Source: Lamellibrachia columna (taxonomy: Eukaryota > Annelida > Polychaeta > Sabellida > Siboglinidae). Taken from it: a stretch of 64,000 nucleotides of DNA. Every line of letters begins with the position of its first letter. Within the stretch, counting starts at the first letter, position 1. Shown here in pieces: positions 38,341 to 49,548 of the stretch. The DNA lies in assembly GCA_963662155.1 (NCBI GenBank), contig OY759261.1, forward strand, positions 36,949,022 to 37,013,021, in the 5' to 3' direction. Under the pieces are notes generated by a model that ran no database searches, was not told the DNA's origin, and saw only the letters and a list, made by a program, of their open reading frames with translations. The position numbers and the translations under genes were made by a program.

Positions 38341-39245
38341 TTTTATAATATGTTTTTAAACATATTAACGCTGCTCGCATTTCCAAATTCAGTTAATTAT
38401 TTGATTAATTAACGTATGATCCTCTGCGAGAATGCACACTTTCTGATATTTAATATTCACACTGTTTCTTCACTAACGTTACTTCAAGTCCTCTAGTTTT
38501 TCTACATTCCTTAAAGCTGCTTCCTCAAATGGTTCAGCCCATTGCGAATCAGGTTCACTTATGTCCAGATGTGTAGTATGTGACAGGTGTAAGTATTGTG
38601 CGCAGTCTATTTAATAAACAAATGCCTATTTTTGTCCAAATCATCAAAAGAATTGACTTTAGTCGTTAGATCTGGTAAGGATCAAAATAGTGGATATCCA
38701 AAATGGTAAGCACCGTGTGGGTCAATGCTGATCATGGGCGTGACCACCATCCTCTCGCCGATCATATTACAAGGTTACGAAATTTAACCAAGGAAGAAAA
38801 TCGTGATTTTTTAGCATGTAGATTTTCGTCTTAGTTAATGCTTGAACAAGCATTAACTAATATAATAGTTTGTCTGATGATTTAAAAAAAAAACTACATA
38901 TAAAAGTTGCACAAACGAGCTAGAATGTTGCAGTGGATACTATGTAGGTTTGGTTTTTCGCTTTCGCAACATTTATTTGAAATGAGACTAGCAAAAACAT
39001 CGAATTGATTAAGCACCTTTGAGTGAGTAAAAATGCTTCCAATATATTTATCTTTTATATCATCTGAATCACCTTTTCTTTGTTGTTTTTAATCCACGTA
39101 TTTCTCATAGCTAAGGTCTTTCAGTTTTGAAGTTTAGTTAATCTTCAATATATTCTTTCTAGCGTATATACATCCTTTTACTGTGTCCTTCAAGCTCGTA
39201 CACGGTATTCTAAAAGAGGCCTAACACGTGCTTTAAACATAAGTA
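38341..39245 (-). mobile_element. CR1/L2-like LINE fragment, interrupted
   Basis: 38341-38530 (gtttttaaacatattaacgctgctcgcat) and 39075-39245 (catagctaaggtctttcag, gtacacggtattctaaaagaggcctaac) match consecutive parts of the LINE at 46.7-47.1 kb. The 0.5 kb between is the galaxin-locus intron element. Confidence 0.75.
38545..39010. repeat. Galaxin-locus intron element, copy 4 (inside a LINE fragment)
   Basis: Same words in the same order as copies 1-3 (gttcacttatgtccagatgtg, aggatcaaaatagtggatat, atcatattacaa, aatgagactagc), but with no galaxin exon next to it and with LINE sequence on both sides. Confidence 0.7.
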
Positions 39246-40436
39246 TAATGACCTCTTTTCCCAATATGCTACATGTTACCTAATTCCAGAGACGTCGAGT
39301 TGGTGTTGGAGTGAACATATCTGAGAGTGGATAAGTGAAAAGTGTTTTGAACGGTCAGATGGACTGGATAACGTGTTTTACGTAGATTAAAATAAATAAA
39401 CTAGGTTGCCGAACGCAGTTTAGTCGCAAGCAGATTCAAACACTCGCAGACTCCATCAGCAATAGCGCCGTTCCAACCAACATTTGTGTATATTCAACAA
39501 GCAATCGCGCCGCTTCAACCAGCAATCGCGCCGTTTCAACATGTTTCGCCGTTTCACCTCCCTTTTGTCCGCTACGGCGCCTCATAAAGGACATTCAAAT
39601 TGCAAAATTACAGTTTTCATTTATTGGCGTTTGCTGACTCACTCCACTGGAAGGACATTCTTGTCTAGGTCATTTTGTTGATCCACGCGGTGCAATTGAA
39701 AGTCGCCCACGTGAACCCCTTCACACGTCACTCGTTCAGCGAGTCTCACTCAGGAAGTTATCGCCCTTCCTGCTTCAGGTTAAAACCGTTGTGTCACCTG
39801 AACGTGTCTCCTAGTAGCTCGCATCTCTTTGTCTATTCAAGAACTTTTAAGTTCTTGATCCATTGAAGACATTTTGCGAACACAAAGTGTCACTGATATT
39901 TTGGATGGTGTCACTAGACGTGTTATTTAATTTTAAGTATTCTATCACTTTTGTAACCATCAATATCATTTGAACATGTAAAACTAATTGGCATACGTGC
40001 TCAAATACTTGCAATACTATTTACATGTAATACTTTTATTTGCTCAGATACATGAAGCCACTTTCAATAATCTAAGGGGTCCGCTTACCATGGGAAGGGT
40101 GGTTATGATTAGAACGATTCTAGATACTACTATTCTACGATTCTCTATACTGTGTGTGCACAGTAGATAAGTATATGATGTTCTCATTCTGGGTCTAAAT
40201 ACATTTTGTTGGTATACATTTATTTTCGATTAGTTTATGTGGTGCTGCAACACAATACGTCAATTTGTAAATTCACAACTTCGTGGAAAACGATAATCAA
40301 TATGACACCACGGAGTTGTTGGAAAATACAAAGCTTTAACATAATTAACATAGATAAATGTTTGTAAACATGATAGTATGATGTTTGTTATTGAATGTCA
40401 TATACATACACTCTGTCAGAACATTGTTATATTATC
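39246..40436. other. No gene recognised
   Basis: Contains a short direct repeat of tcaaccagcaatcgcgccg-like words at 39460-39545. No fibrinogen or coiled-coil exon was found in this interval. Confidence 0.5.
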
Positions 40437-40695
40437 AGGTGTGTTCACAATATATGTTTGTGTAATCTTATTATGACTGTTCACAACATTGGTTGATTGA
40501 ATCTTATATAAGGTGTGTTCACAACGTTGGTTGATTGAATATTATATCAGGTGTGTTCACAATGTCGGTTGGTGTAATGTTATCAGGAGTGTTAACAATG
40601 TCGATTGGTGTAATGTTATCAGGAGTGTTCACTATTTTGTTTGGTGTAATATTAACCGACCGACCGACCGACCCCGACCGACCGACCGAGCGTGC
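40437..40695. repeat. Minisatellite (about 38-bp unit) followed by (ccga)n
   Basis: About five units of a word built on ggtgtgttcacaatgtcggttg plus tgtaatgttatca, then eight tetramers of ccga at 40657-40690. Confidence 0.85.
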
Positions 40696-41324
40696 CAAAT
40701 GCTGTATCCTCACCTCGTAATGGTTGGAAACTCATAAGCATACTTGGTGTTTACAATATGGCCACAACTTATAAGTTGTTCCATTCGTTTTCCCTGAAAT
40801 ATAGTATCGAGAGAATCGTTAGGTGGTTCATACTTAAAAACACGTAGTTGGTGTTTATAATATGGCCACAATTTATAATAATATAGTGCGGCAGGGCATA
40901 TAAACATCTTATCATAAATTGGTGGTGGTGGGTAAAAGGGTAATTTTTAAATAGCCGATATCACTATTTATTTGAATGGATATATTGAGAAATAGAGTCA
41001 GGATTTATCTTAGTTTGTTACTGGCCTAAAATGCTGATTCACAGTGCTCAAATAGTGTTAGGGTACGGTTTGTTGATAAACAAAACATATCGAATCGGCG
41101 CATTATAACAATAACAGCCATTTTTTATTATTTCATGCATATCGAATTAAGAAGAATGCGATGTGGTGGCAGTAACAATAATGGAATAAGGGAGAAAAAT
41201 AACTACTTAATCATCCTTTCTGCTCTGATTCCAAACCAAATCCAAACCAAATCAGCGCACTTCCATATATTACCTTTTTTCATTTGAGGTCCTATGCTAA
41301 ATGTTTATGTCCAAAATCATAATA
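40696..41324. other. No gene recognised
   Basis: A direct repeat tggtgtttacaatatggccacaa occurs at 40747 and 40850. No exon seen. Confidence 0.5.
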
Positions 41325-41658
41325 AAAAGGTAAAGGTATGTTCTTATATAGCGCGGTATCCGGTCCATAGGACTGCTCAAAGCGCTTTACACTTCACCCC
41401 CTGGCAGACCTGTTCATTCCAAGGCCATCTCAAATTCTTTGGGAAGTATTCAGCCACGCTGCAATTGCTGCGCGAAGGATATTCGTTCACATATCCACCA
41501 CTGTCTGTATTGCCAGGTACTCATTTATACAGTGAACTGTGGCAACGTGGGGTGATCAAACTTGCCAAAGGTTCGAAGCGACCGCAGTGGGATTTGAAAC
41601 CGGGTTCTCTCGATTGAGAGTCAGGCCTTCTAACCGGTATGCTATCGCGCCCCACAAT
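41325..41658 (-). mobile_element. tRNA-derived SINE, longest copy
   Basis: Complete from tatagcgcggtatccgg to the tRNA head. On the minus strand the head reads gcgatagcataccggttagaa (box A-like) and ggtttcaaatccc (box B). It ends only 10 bp before the acceptor of the fibrinogen exon and so occupies the 3' part of that intron. Confidence 0.8.
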
Positions 41659-41667
41659 CGTCTACAG

Positions 41668-42198
41668 GAGTTATCAATGACACTTGGCAAGTACATTGTC
41701 ATTCAACGTCGTACATTGCCATTCGGTATGTCGCTTAATCGAACTTGGGATGAACACAAGAACGGCTTCGGTGACATGAATGGAGATTTCTTTCTCGGAC
41801 TGGAGAAGCTATATAGGATCACGACGAAATATTCAATTCGCATTCAAATACGGACTAATGCAGGGAAGTTGTTCTATAATGAATGGAATTACTTTTACAT
41901 CGGCGGAGAGAATGAACATTATATGATCAAGAGTATAAAGGGTAACGGGGACATAAACGTTAACGGATACTACTGTAGAAGCAACCATTAGTTAACATTA
42001 ACATCACGTTTTTAATCCATGACAAAGATGGCAAAAGAAAATGTGGTTTTCCCAAAAACATTCTGGTATGATTACACACACAGGTCTGGTGGTTAGTAAT
42101 GCAACATTTGGTTATTGAACGCAGACGGACCCAAGTCATACGGCGCTGGTGGCGAACTAAATTCGAAGGAAGTGAAAATTCGCCCAGTCGGTGTTTAA
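41668..42198 (+). pseudogene. Fibrinogen C-terminal domain, broken copy
   Basis: From the acceptor atcgtctacag (first base 41668) the frame gives YIVIQRRTLPFGMSLNRTWD, then NGFGDMNGDFFLGLEKLYRI and NYFYIGGENEHYMI, clear fibrinogen-domain sequence of the beta/gamma-chain and angiopoietin type. The frame stops at TAG 41989. Domain sequence continues after the stop: HDKDGKRKC (the acidic calcium-binding region) at about 42025, a frameshift, then SGG followed by TAG and TAA where the family has two Trp residues (42094-42099), CNIWLLN, and finally KEVKIRPVGV and a normal stop at 42196. At least three stops and one frameshift mean no full domain can be made. Family members bind ligands or receptors outside the cell. 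Confidence 0.75.
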
Positions 42199-42964
42199 AT
42201 TAGTCAATTCGTGAATGAATGCAATAAACTGCTGTTATTCAAACGCCAGGTGTGGGAGAAGACATTGAAATAGATTGAGCAGTGGATGGACCATGACTTT
42301 CTGTTGTAGTTTCAAACACAAACTGCCGTTATTCTTACACTGATATCAGGGTATCACTACAAAGGTGAATCACTACAACACATCGACATTGCAATCAATA
42401 TGCACATTAACTGTCCAGCTGCCGTAAATTACTAATTTCAGGCCGAGTCAGTATTGCTTTGATGTTAGGCTACATAAATGTGCTTGCAACCAGAATATTA
42501 CTGAACATGACTCAATAATGCATCATAGAATGTCTTACACAAATAATCATAATTTCAAACATACCATACATATTTGAATATCAAATAATTTATGTATTGG
42601 CAACCTATTTTGTATGTATGTGTCTTATTACAATTGTGTGTTATATGTTGCTGAGATTTATAAGAGCCCAGACGTTGTTTCCCAACATAATTAATATAGA
42701 ACGATCGTTTATAATACATAATTATAATTTGGGTGATGTGCATACGCTCATATCATAACCAATGCCTAACCCAAGAATATTCATGAATGTCGACAATAAC
42801 GAAAAGATGTATCTGTCGGTCGGTGGTTATAAATCTATTATATCCTTATTTTGTAAAACAAAAGTTTGTGATCAGTAGTAGATGAATCTAAGAACAGCGC
42901 AAACTGGCTGGTGTAATAATCGGTTGCCTCAAGTCACCGTAACTTTCTTTGACGAACTAACCTC
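42199..42964. other. No gene recognised
   Basis: AT-rich, with no domain or splice-supported exon. Confidence 0.5.
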
Positions 42965-43325
42965 TCACAGTTTAAAGTGATGTACTGTACTTGGCCCAGG
43001 CAATCCACTCGACGGGCAGTCTCCACCTTTCATGTATCCCTGACATTGATGTCCAACACCAGGAAGTCCTGATATTCCTGTAGGTGAAGATTCCATATGA
43101 ATTGTATAACGTGAAGTGATATATTTAGTTTTATATAGGAATGCATTTTGTCCTCCTGGCAACTGCTCGTGATTTGAATATTTTATACCACTATCGGTGA
43201 ATATGTCACGTTCAGTATCATCTTCAAATTCAGTGATGACTCTCACAATATCGGGCACGATATCACCCAGCGTCTCAGTGCGTAATGTTAAACGACTGAA
43301 GTATTCGTCATTGGAAGATGGGAAA
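42965..43325 (-). CDS. Candidate terminal exon of an unknown gene
   Basis: On the minus strand a good acceptor (gatttattttccag) precedes 43325, and the frame stays open for about 120 residues to TGA at 42965. The peptide starts FPSSNDEYFSRLTLRTETLG, has an acidic patch (ITEFEDDTERDIF), and ends in a Gly/Pro-rich tail (GISGLPGVGHQCQGYMKGGD, then HHFKL). Sequence above the acceptor is degenerate minisatellite, so the exon begins at the acceptor. No family is recognised. No AATAAA was noticed nearby. Upstream exons would lie beyond the minisatellite. Confidence 0.4.
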
Positions 43326-43339
43326 CTGGAAAATAAATC

Positions 43340-43760
43340 ATGATAACGCTTGGTTACACTAATAGCACGATACAAAAAACATGTCCGAAATGGATATATA
43401 TCGAACTTGTGCAAACCCGGCAAGATACACCAAATGCATCACAATTGTACGAAGCAACAAGATCTTGAACATCGCACGATATACGAAGCATGCCACAACC
43501 AGACGATACACTAAACGTGCCCTGGTAACACGATAGGCCTGCACAAAACACGATCAGTCCAACCGCACGATATACGAAACATGCCCCAAGTGCACGATAC
43601 ACGAGACACGGTTCAACTGCACAATACGGAACACGGTCTAATCATACAATACAAGAAACTCCAATAGCACGATACTGTGAAGAACGCACCAATGGCATGA
43701 TACAGAAAATATTCTCCAATGGTTTGTTACAGAAAACACGCTTCAATGGCATGATAAAGC
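43340..43760. repeat. Degenerate minisatellite related to the 27-bp array
   Basis: Irregular units of the form caatggcatgatacagaaaac, with spacing of about 25-30 bp and much divergence. It looks like an older part of the array at 44.18-45.24 kb. Confidence 0.75.
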
Positions 43761-44179
43761 GGTCAGACCAGAATGCAAAATTGCGTTGGTGGCTGATTAC
43801 AAGAAAACTTGACCATCAAAAATTCTGAAATTTATGTACGCCAACTCCCATCATCTCATTGACATGCTGAAAAAATTTGTCAAAATCACATACTTTTAGC
43901 TCTTTTAAAACGCCCCTCTCCCCCGTCAATGTTTACTAAAATATCCATGTATTCATGCACCCACGTGGCCCATGCCAGAACAATTCCCACAAATCACTCC
44001 ACATGTTAAACTCTAAAAAACAATGCTATATTTCACAGCAAATAGCTTCTACAAACAAACTGTGAATATGCCTGCCTAATTGCATTAATGTCACATCATA
44101 TGAATTGCTTAATTTCACATATCACAATTTAATATGCCTCACACTTGTATGAAACAATAAACAGGAAGTTCAACTGTGG
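43761..44179. other. No gene recognised
   Basis: Unique sequence that separates the two parts of the 27-bp array. Neither its ends nor its content identify a known element. Confidence 0.45.
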
Positions 44180-45235
44180 TCTGAACCCTACAGGAAACAC
44201 GCTCCAGTGGCATGATACAGGAGACACTCACCAATGGCATGATTCAGTAAACATTCTCCAATGGCATAATACAGGAAGCATTCTCTATTGGCATATTACA
44301 TTAAACACTCTCCAATGGCATAATAGAGGAAGCTCTCTCCAATGGCATAATATAGGAAACGCTCTCAAACACTCTCCATTAGCAAAATACATTAAACACT
44401 CTCCAATGGCATAATACAGGAAATACTCTCCTAATATATACTACAGGAAACACCATCCAATGTCATACTAAAAGAAACACTCTCCAATGGCATAATACAG
44501 GAAACACTCTCTGTTGGCATAATACATTACATTAAACATTCTCCAATGGCATAATACAGGAAACACTCTCCAATGGCATAATACAGGAAACATTCTCCAA
44601 TGGCATAATACAGGAAACATTCTCCAATGGCATAATACAGGAAACACTCTCTATTGGCATAATACAGGAAACACTCTCCAATGGCATAATACAGGAAACA
44701 TTGTCCAATGGCATAATACAGGACACATTCTCCAATGGCATAATACAGGAAACACTCTCTATTGGCATAATACAGGAAACACTATCCAGTGGCATAATAC
44801 AGGAAACATTGTCCAATGGCATAATACAGGAAACATTCTCCAATGGCATGATACAGGAAACACTATCGAATGGCATGCTACAGGAAACGCTCTCCAGTAG
44901 CATGTTTCAGGAAACACTCTCCAATGGCATAATACAGGAAACACTCTCCAGTGGCATGATTCAAGAAACGCTATTGAATAGCATGATACAGGAAACGCTC
45001 TCCAATGGCATACTACAGGAAACGCTCTCAAATGGCACGATACAGGAAACACTATCGAATGGCATGATTCAGGAAACACTATTGAATGGCATGATACAGG
45101 AAACACTCTCCAGTGGTGTGGTACAGGAAACACTATCCAATGGTGTGGTACAGGAAACACTCGCCAGTAGCATGATTTAGGAAACACTCTCCAATGGCAT
45201 AATACAGGAAACACTCTCCAATTGCACGATACACG
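44180..45235. repeat. Minisatellite, 27-bp unit
   Basis: Roughly 35-40 units of caatggcataatacaggaaacactctc, with variants ttgg, agtgg, tgtgg and gattc. The period is nine codons and most units lack stops in two frames, giving 120-160-residue frames on both strands (QETLSNGII repeats on +, MPLENVSCI repeats on -). These are most simply a by-product of the period. Confidence 0.93.
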
Positions 45236-45651
45236 AAGCAGGTCCCAATCGTATCATGAAATTTCGTAATGGACATATTTACTGCCGGTTAGCAATCAGT
45301 TATACAAGACAAAGATATACAAGTAATCGGGCACACACAAATATTTATTTGCTCCCACCTAATTCCAATTTCATAAATAAAAGTATACTTGTTTACCAAT
45401 TATCTATATAAATTGCCCTTTTAATTAAAGTGTGCCTTTTTACCATTGGAATTATCGTTTCACTATCCTACACCGAGTGGAATTTCACTGAGATACCCTT
45501 ATAGAAATAATGTATGTTTACTGCTAATGAGGTGGGATGGCAGAAAATCAGACAGATTTTGGGCATATGAAATGTCTGGAAGCCAACACTCTGAGTTTGC
45601 ATACATGTTTAAATGTCCTGGCTTAGTGGTGTTAATTGCAAAAATTTCGTC
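45236..45651. other. No gene recognised
   Basis: No domain or splice-supported exon. Confidence 0.5.
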
Positions 45652-45842
45652 GCTCACTCACTTACTCACTCACTCACTCACTCACTCACTCACTCACTCA
45701 CTCACTCACTCACTCACTCATTCTCTCAATCAATCAATCACTCACTCACTCATTCTCTCACTCAATCACTCGCTCGCTCGCTCACTCACTCATTCACCCA
45801 CTCTCTCACTCACTCACTCACTCACTCACTCACTCACTCGTG
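45652..45842. repeat. (tcac)n tetranucleotide microsatellite
   Basis: About 45 units of ctca with ttct, aatc and gctc interruptions in the middle. It gives LTHSLTHS frames only. Confidence 0.96.
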
Positions 45843-46084
45843 AACTGCCGCTCATGTTTTGTCTGTGTACACTGAATTTCAAGTTGTAAGTCAGTGTAGG
45901 AACCAAAATATGTGAACTTGTTTTATTTCTCGATTTGACTCCCAAATAGAGGTAGTGAAAGGAATTTGTTGACAACGCGTCTGGAAATACATGTGCATTC
46001 GTGCAATCGTGCAATCGTGCATTCGGGCATGGTTGCGTGCGTGTATGTCTTGCCTGTTGGATAAATGAAAAGGTAATGTAATAT

Positions 46085-46385
46085 ACAGTGTTGTCACCGT
46101 TCATTGGGACCGCTCCATGCGTTTAACATTTAACCCACTGATAGACCTGTTCATTTCAACACCAACTCGATTTTTTTGGGAAGTATTCGGACACGCGGCA
46201 CCCATTCTGCGGTGACTGGTTATTCGTGTATACACACCACTATTTATTGTCAGGTAGTCGTTTATACAGCTGAGTGAACAGAGGCAGTGTCGAGTGAAAC
46301 AAAATTGTCCAAGTTTCGATACGGCTACAAGAGGATTCGAACCGCGGTTCTCGACTGAGAATCCAACGTTCCAAGGGGGTGTCAG
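46085..46385 (-). mobile_element. tRNA-derived SINE, diverged copy
   Basis: Same order of words as the copy at 10.9 kb (tgatagacctgttcattt, gggaagtattcggacacgc, gcggtgactggttattcgtgta, caagtttcgatacgg, ggattcgaaccgcggttctc). The body is more decayed. Confidence 0.7.
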
Positions 46386-46672
46386 TCGTGGCAATGTACC
46401 ATGTTCACAGGCCGTGAAAGTTGGCCACAACATTAAGTTGTATGCCTGATTGGTGAATGGTGAAAAACCAGAAACGTCGCCGCGTAAAGCTATCAATCCG
46501 TGTCGTATTCAGTGAGAATGTCGCGGCTCAGTAGGGTACAGTATGCGCTGCAACAATGCGGATGTTTAACAAGATTTAACAAGATTTAACAAGATTTGCC
46601 ATCCAAGCCAAAGGCCCAGATGGCAAGTGGACAAGGAAGCCATTGGCTTATCGAGAGTCCAACAATGTTCAT

Positions 46673-49546
46673 CTACTTATAGCCCGCCCTTCTGAGATAT
46701 GTGTCAACCTTGTTTTTAAACATATTCACGCTTCTAGCAGTTACACAATCTGTAGACAATTTGTTCCATTCATTTATTGTCCTCTGTGAGAACGAGTGCT
46801 TCCTGATGTCCAATCTACATTGATCCTTTACTAATTTTACCTCATGTCCTCTAGTTCTGCTATCCTTCTTGAGTGAGAAAAACATATTTCTATCAATATT
46901 TTCATACCCATTCAATATCTTAAAAACTTCAATCTGATCTCCTCTTAACCTCCTTGTCTCTAGAGTTGTTAAACCACATTCTTTCAAGCGTTCTTCATAA
47001 CTAAGGTCTCTCAGTTCTGGAATCATTTTAGTTGCTCTCCTTTGTATGCGTTCAAGCGTATCTATATCCTTCTTACGATATGGTCTCCATGCTTGTATAC
47101 AGTATTCTAAATGAGGTCTAACTATTGCTTTATAAAGAGGTATAATTAACTTTTTTCCCTTGTATGTTATGTTTCTTCTAATCAATCCAAGAATTTGATT
47201 ACACTTTGAAGCTGCAATACCACACTGCTCTGAAACTTTCATATCAGCGCTTATTGTAACTCCTAAGTCCTTTTCTTTTACAGTAGTACCCAGAACAGTA
47301 TCTCCCATGTTATAGTTTACATTCAAGTTCCTATGTCCTGTATGTAGGCATTTACATTTCCCAAAAATTAACATCATCTGCCATTTCTCAGACCATTTCA
47401 CTAATCTGTCTAGATCTTTTTGTAAATGTTGTTTATCACCATCAGTATTAACCTTTCTAAACAGTTTTGTGTCATCCGCAAATGTCAGTACGTTACTTGT
47501 TATACTGTCGTCCAAGTCATTGATATAAATTAAGAATAATATAGGTCCTAATACTGATCCTTGAGGTACCCCACTCAAAACCGATTTCCAATTTGAAACT
47601 TCTCCATCTACTACAACTCGTTGTCTTCTGTCAATCAGCCATTGTTCTATCCAGTCAGTTATGCTATCCCCGATACCATGGGCTTTTAATTTAAGTAGTA
47701 ATCTTTGATGTGGCACTTTGTCAAAAGCTTTCTGAAAATCTAAGTAGATAATATCTACTGGCGATCCCACGTCTATCCACTTAGTGATTTCTTCCAAAAA
47801 ACATAACATATTTGTTAAGCATGACCTCGCTTTAAGGAATCCATGTTGAGATGAATTTAATAATTTATGCTTAACGAGGAATTCCACCATATGGTCTTTA
47901 ATTAACCTTTCTAATAATTTACAAATCACTGACGTTAAACTCACTGGTCTGTAATTCTCTGACTTATTTCTCGAACCCTTTTTAAATAATGGTATGATGT
48001 TTGCTTCTTTCCATTCAAACGGAACAACTCCCTCTTTTAATGACAAGTTGAATACTCTTGCAAGTGGTATACTGATTTGTTCTACTGTTTCCATTAGTAA
48101 TTTTGGAGGAATCCCATCCACTCCCGGTGATTTGTTACCCTTCATTGCCTTTATTTTCTTAGCTACCAATTCTGGAGTTACAACTAACGGACCTAAATAG
48201 TCAGATTTAGCCCCCTGAAATTTAGCATCAGCAACTGGTAATGAACTAATATCTTCTTTGGTAAACACTGAACTGAAGTAACCATTTAGGTCTTCCGCCA
48301 TTAAAAAACCCTGTGATATTATATTTCCAGCACTGTCTTCTAGAGGTCCAACCTTGTCTTGTACGTTTTGTTTACTCCTGACATATGCATAAAAACTCTT
48401 GCTGTCATTTTTTATGTTACATGCTAGTTTTTGCGCATAGCTTCTTTTAGATTGTCTGATTTCAGTTGTAGCTGCATTAAGTGCCTCTTTGTATTTTGCA
48501 TAGTCTTCGTCCTTTCTGGTACGCCTATAAACCCTCCACATAGTTTGTTTTAGCATTATTTTTCTAATAGCCTCTTTTGACAAGTGTTTCTTTCTACACC
48601 GTTTTCCTTGTTTTTGGAAGGGAACAAATTTATCGATGATACTCTCAATTTCATATTTTAGAATATTCCAACATTCAATTGCGGTCTTAATCATCAGCAT
48701 GTTATTCCAATCTAGCTTTGCTAAGTATTTTCTCATATCTTTGTAGTTACCTTTGTGGAAGTTTCTCTTGTACGTTTTCTTATTTTTACTTTCTGATTTT
48801 ACATTGATGTCAAAATGTATTTGATTATGGTCACTGTTACCCAATGGTTCAAATATTTTTACATTGTCCACTAATTCTTTTTGTGATGACAAAACTATAT
48901 CTAATACATTTTCTCCCCTGGTTGGTTCTAGTACGTGCTGAGTAAGAAAGCTATCCTGGATTAAAAATAGAAATTGTTGGTCCTCAATCCCTGTGCTTTC
49001 TAGAGAATTCCATTGTATGTGTCCATGGTTAAAATCTCCCATTATGATGCATTCCCCTTTACTAACTTCCTTTATAGCGTTTTTTATTTTTGTGTTGTCC
49101 TCTTCGTTTATGTTTGGATTTCGGTAAACTAATCCAATAGTTAATTTTGAATTTCCTGAAACAATTTTGCACCAAACAGCTTCATCGCAATCTGCTTCCC
49201 TTTCTAGTTTTATTTCATAAGCCTGAATAGATTCTTTAACATATAAAATAACTCCCCCGCCCCTTCTTCCTATTCGATCTTTCCTAAACATTACATATCC
49301 TGTCAGTCCTAATTCAGCATCTGTTATATCTATGTTGGCCCATGATTCAGTTATACCAATTATGTGAGGGTCAATATCTTCTACCATAATGTTTAATTCG
49401 TTTTTCTTATTTACTATGCTCTTTGCATTTAAACATACGCATCTATAACCTTTTTCAGAGATGTTTTTCGGATGATTTGATATTGGTTTATCTGTGCTAG
49501 TGGCCTCTTGTTCTGCTTGAAACACCTCTAGGTAACCCCCCTGCAC
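46673..49546 (-). CDS. LINE ORF2: AP endonuclease and reverse transcriptase
   Basis: This protein nicks target DNA and copies the element's RNA at the nick. Residues about 35-245 form the endonuclease: CLNAKSIVNK, GITESWAN, LVYRNP, GDFNHGHIQWNS and SDHNQIHFDI all carry catalytic residues. A linker follows. RT spans about residues 450-720: SPGVDGIPPKLL, NYRPVSLTSVICKLLERLI, DFQKAFDKVPHQR, SGVPQGSVLGPILF and FADDTKLF (the catalytic Asp pair at about residue 688). The rest is the thumb and C-terminal region (RPHLEYCIQAWRPYRKKDI). The first codon given here is GTG. The first ATG is at residue 54, inside the endonuclease after the catalytic Asn, so normal initiation would spoil the enzyme. See the frameshift site at 49552. 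Confidence 0.92.
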   Translation of the reverse strand: MQGGYLEVFQAEQEATSTDKPISNHPKNISEKGYRCVCLNAKSIVNKKNELNIMVEDIDPHIIGITESWANIDITDAELGLTGYVMFRKDRIGRRGGGVILYVKESIQAYEIKLEREADCDEAVWCKIVSGNSKLTIGLVYRNPNINEEDNTKIKNAIKEVSKGECIIMGDFNHGHIQWNSLESTGIEDQQFLFLIQDSFLTQHVLEPTRGENVLDIVLSSQKELVDNVKIFEPLGNSDHNQIHFDINVKSESKNKKTYKRNFHKGNYKDMRKYLAKLDWNNMLMIKTAIECWNILKYEIESIIDKFVPFQKQGKRCRKKHLSKEAIRKIMLKQTMWRVYRRTRKDEDYAKYKEALNAATTEIRQSKRSYAQKLACNIKNDSKSFYAYVRSKQNVQDKVGPLEDSAGNIISQGFLMAEDLNGYFSSVFTKEDISSLPVADAKFQGAKSDYLGPLVVTPELVAKKIKAMKGNKSPGVDGIPPKLLMETVEQISIPLARVFNLSLKEGVVPFEWKEANIIPLFKKGSRNKSENYRPVSLTSVICKLLERLIKDHMVEFLVKHKLLNSSQHGFLKARSCLTNMLCFLEEITKWIDVGSPVDIIYLDFQKAFDKVPHQRLLLKLKAHGIGDSITDWIEQWLIDRRQRVVVDGEVSNWKSVLSGVPQGSVLGPILFLIYINDLDDSITSNVLTFADDTKLFRKVNTDGDKQHLQKDLDRLVKWSEKWQMMLIFGKCKCLHTGHRNLNVNYNMGDTVLGTTVKEKDLGVTISADMKVSEQCGIAASKCNQILGLIRRNITYKGKKLIIPLYKAIVRPHLEYCIQAWRPYRKKDIDTLERIQRRATKMIPELRDLSYEERLKECGLTTLETRRLRGDQIEVFKILNGYENIDRNMFFSLKKDSRTRGHEVKLVKDQCRLDIRKHSFSQRTINEWNKLSTDCVTARSVNMFKNKVDTYLRRAGYK

Positions 49547-49548
49547 TT

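Noticed and set aside
44532..45214. Repeat proteins on both strands in the 27-bp array
   Set aside because: Open frames on both strands at once with the same 9-residue period are explained by the unit length.
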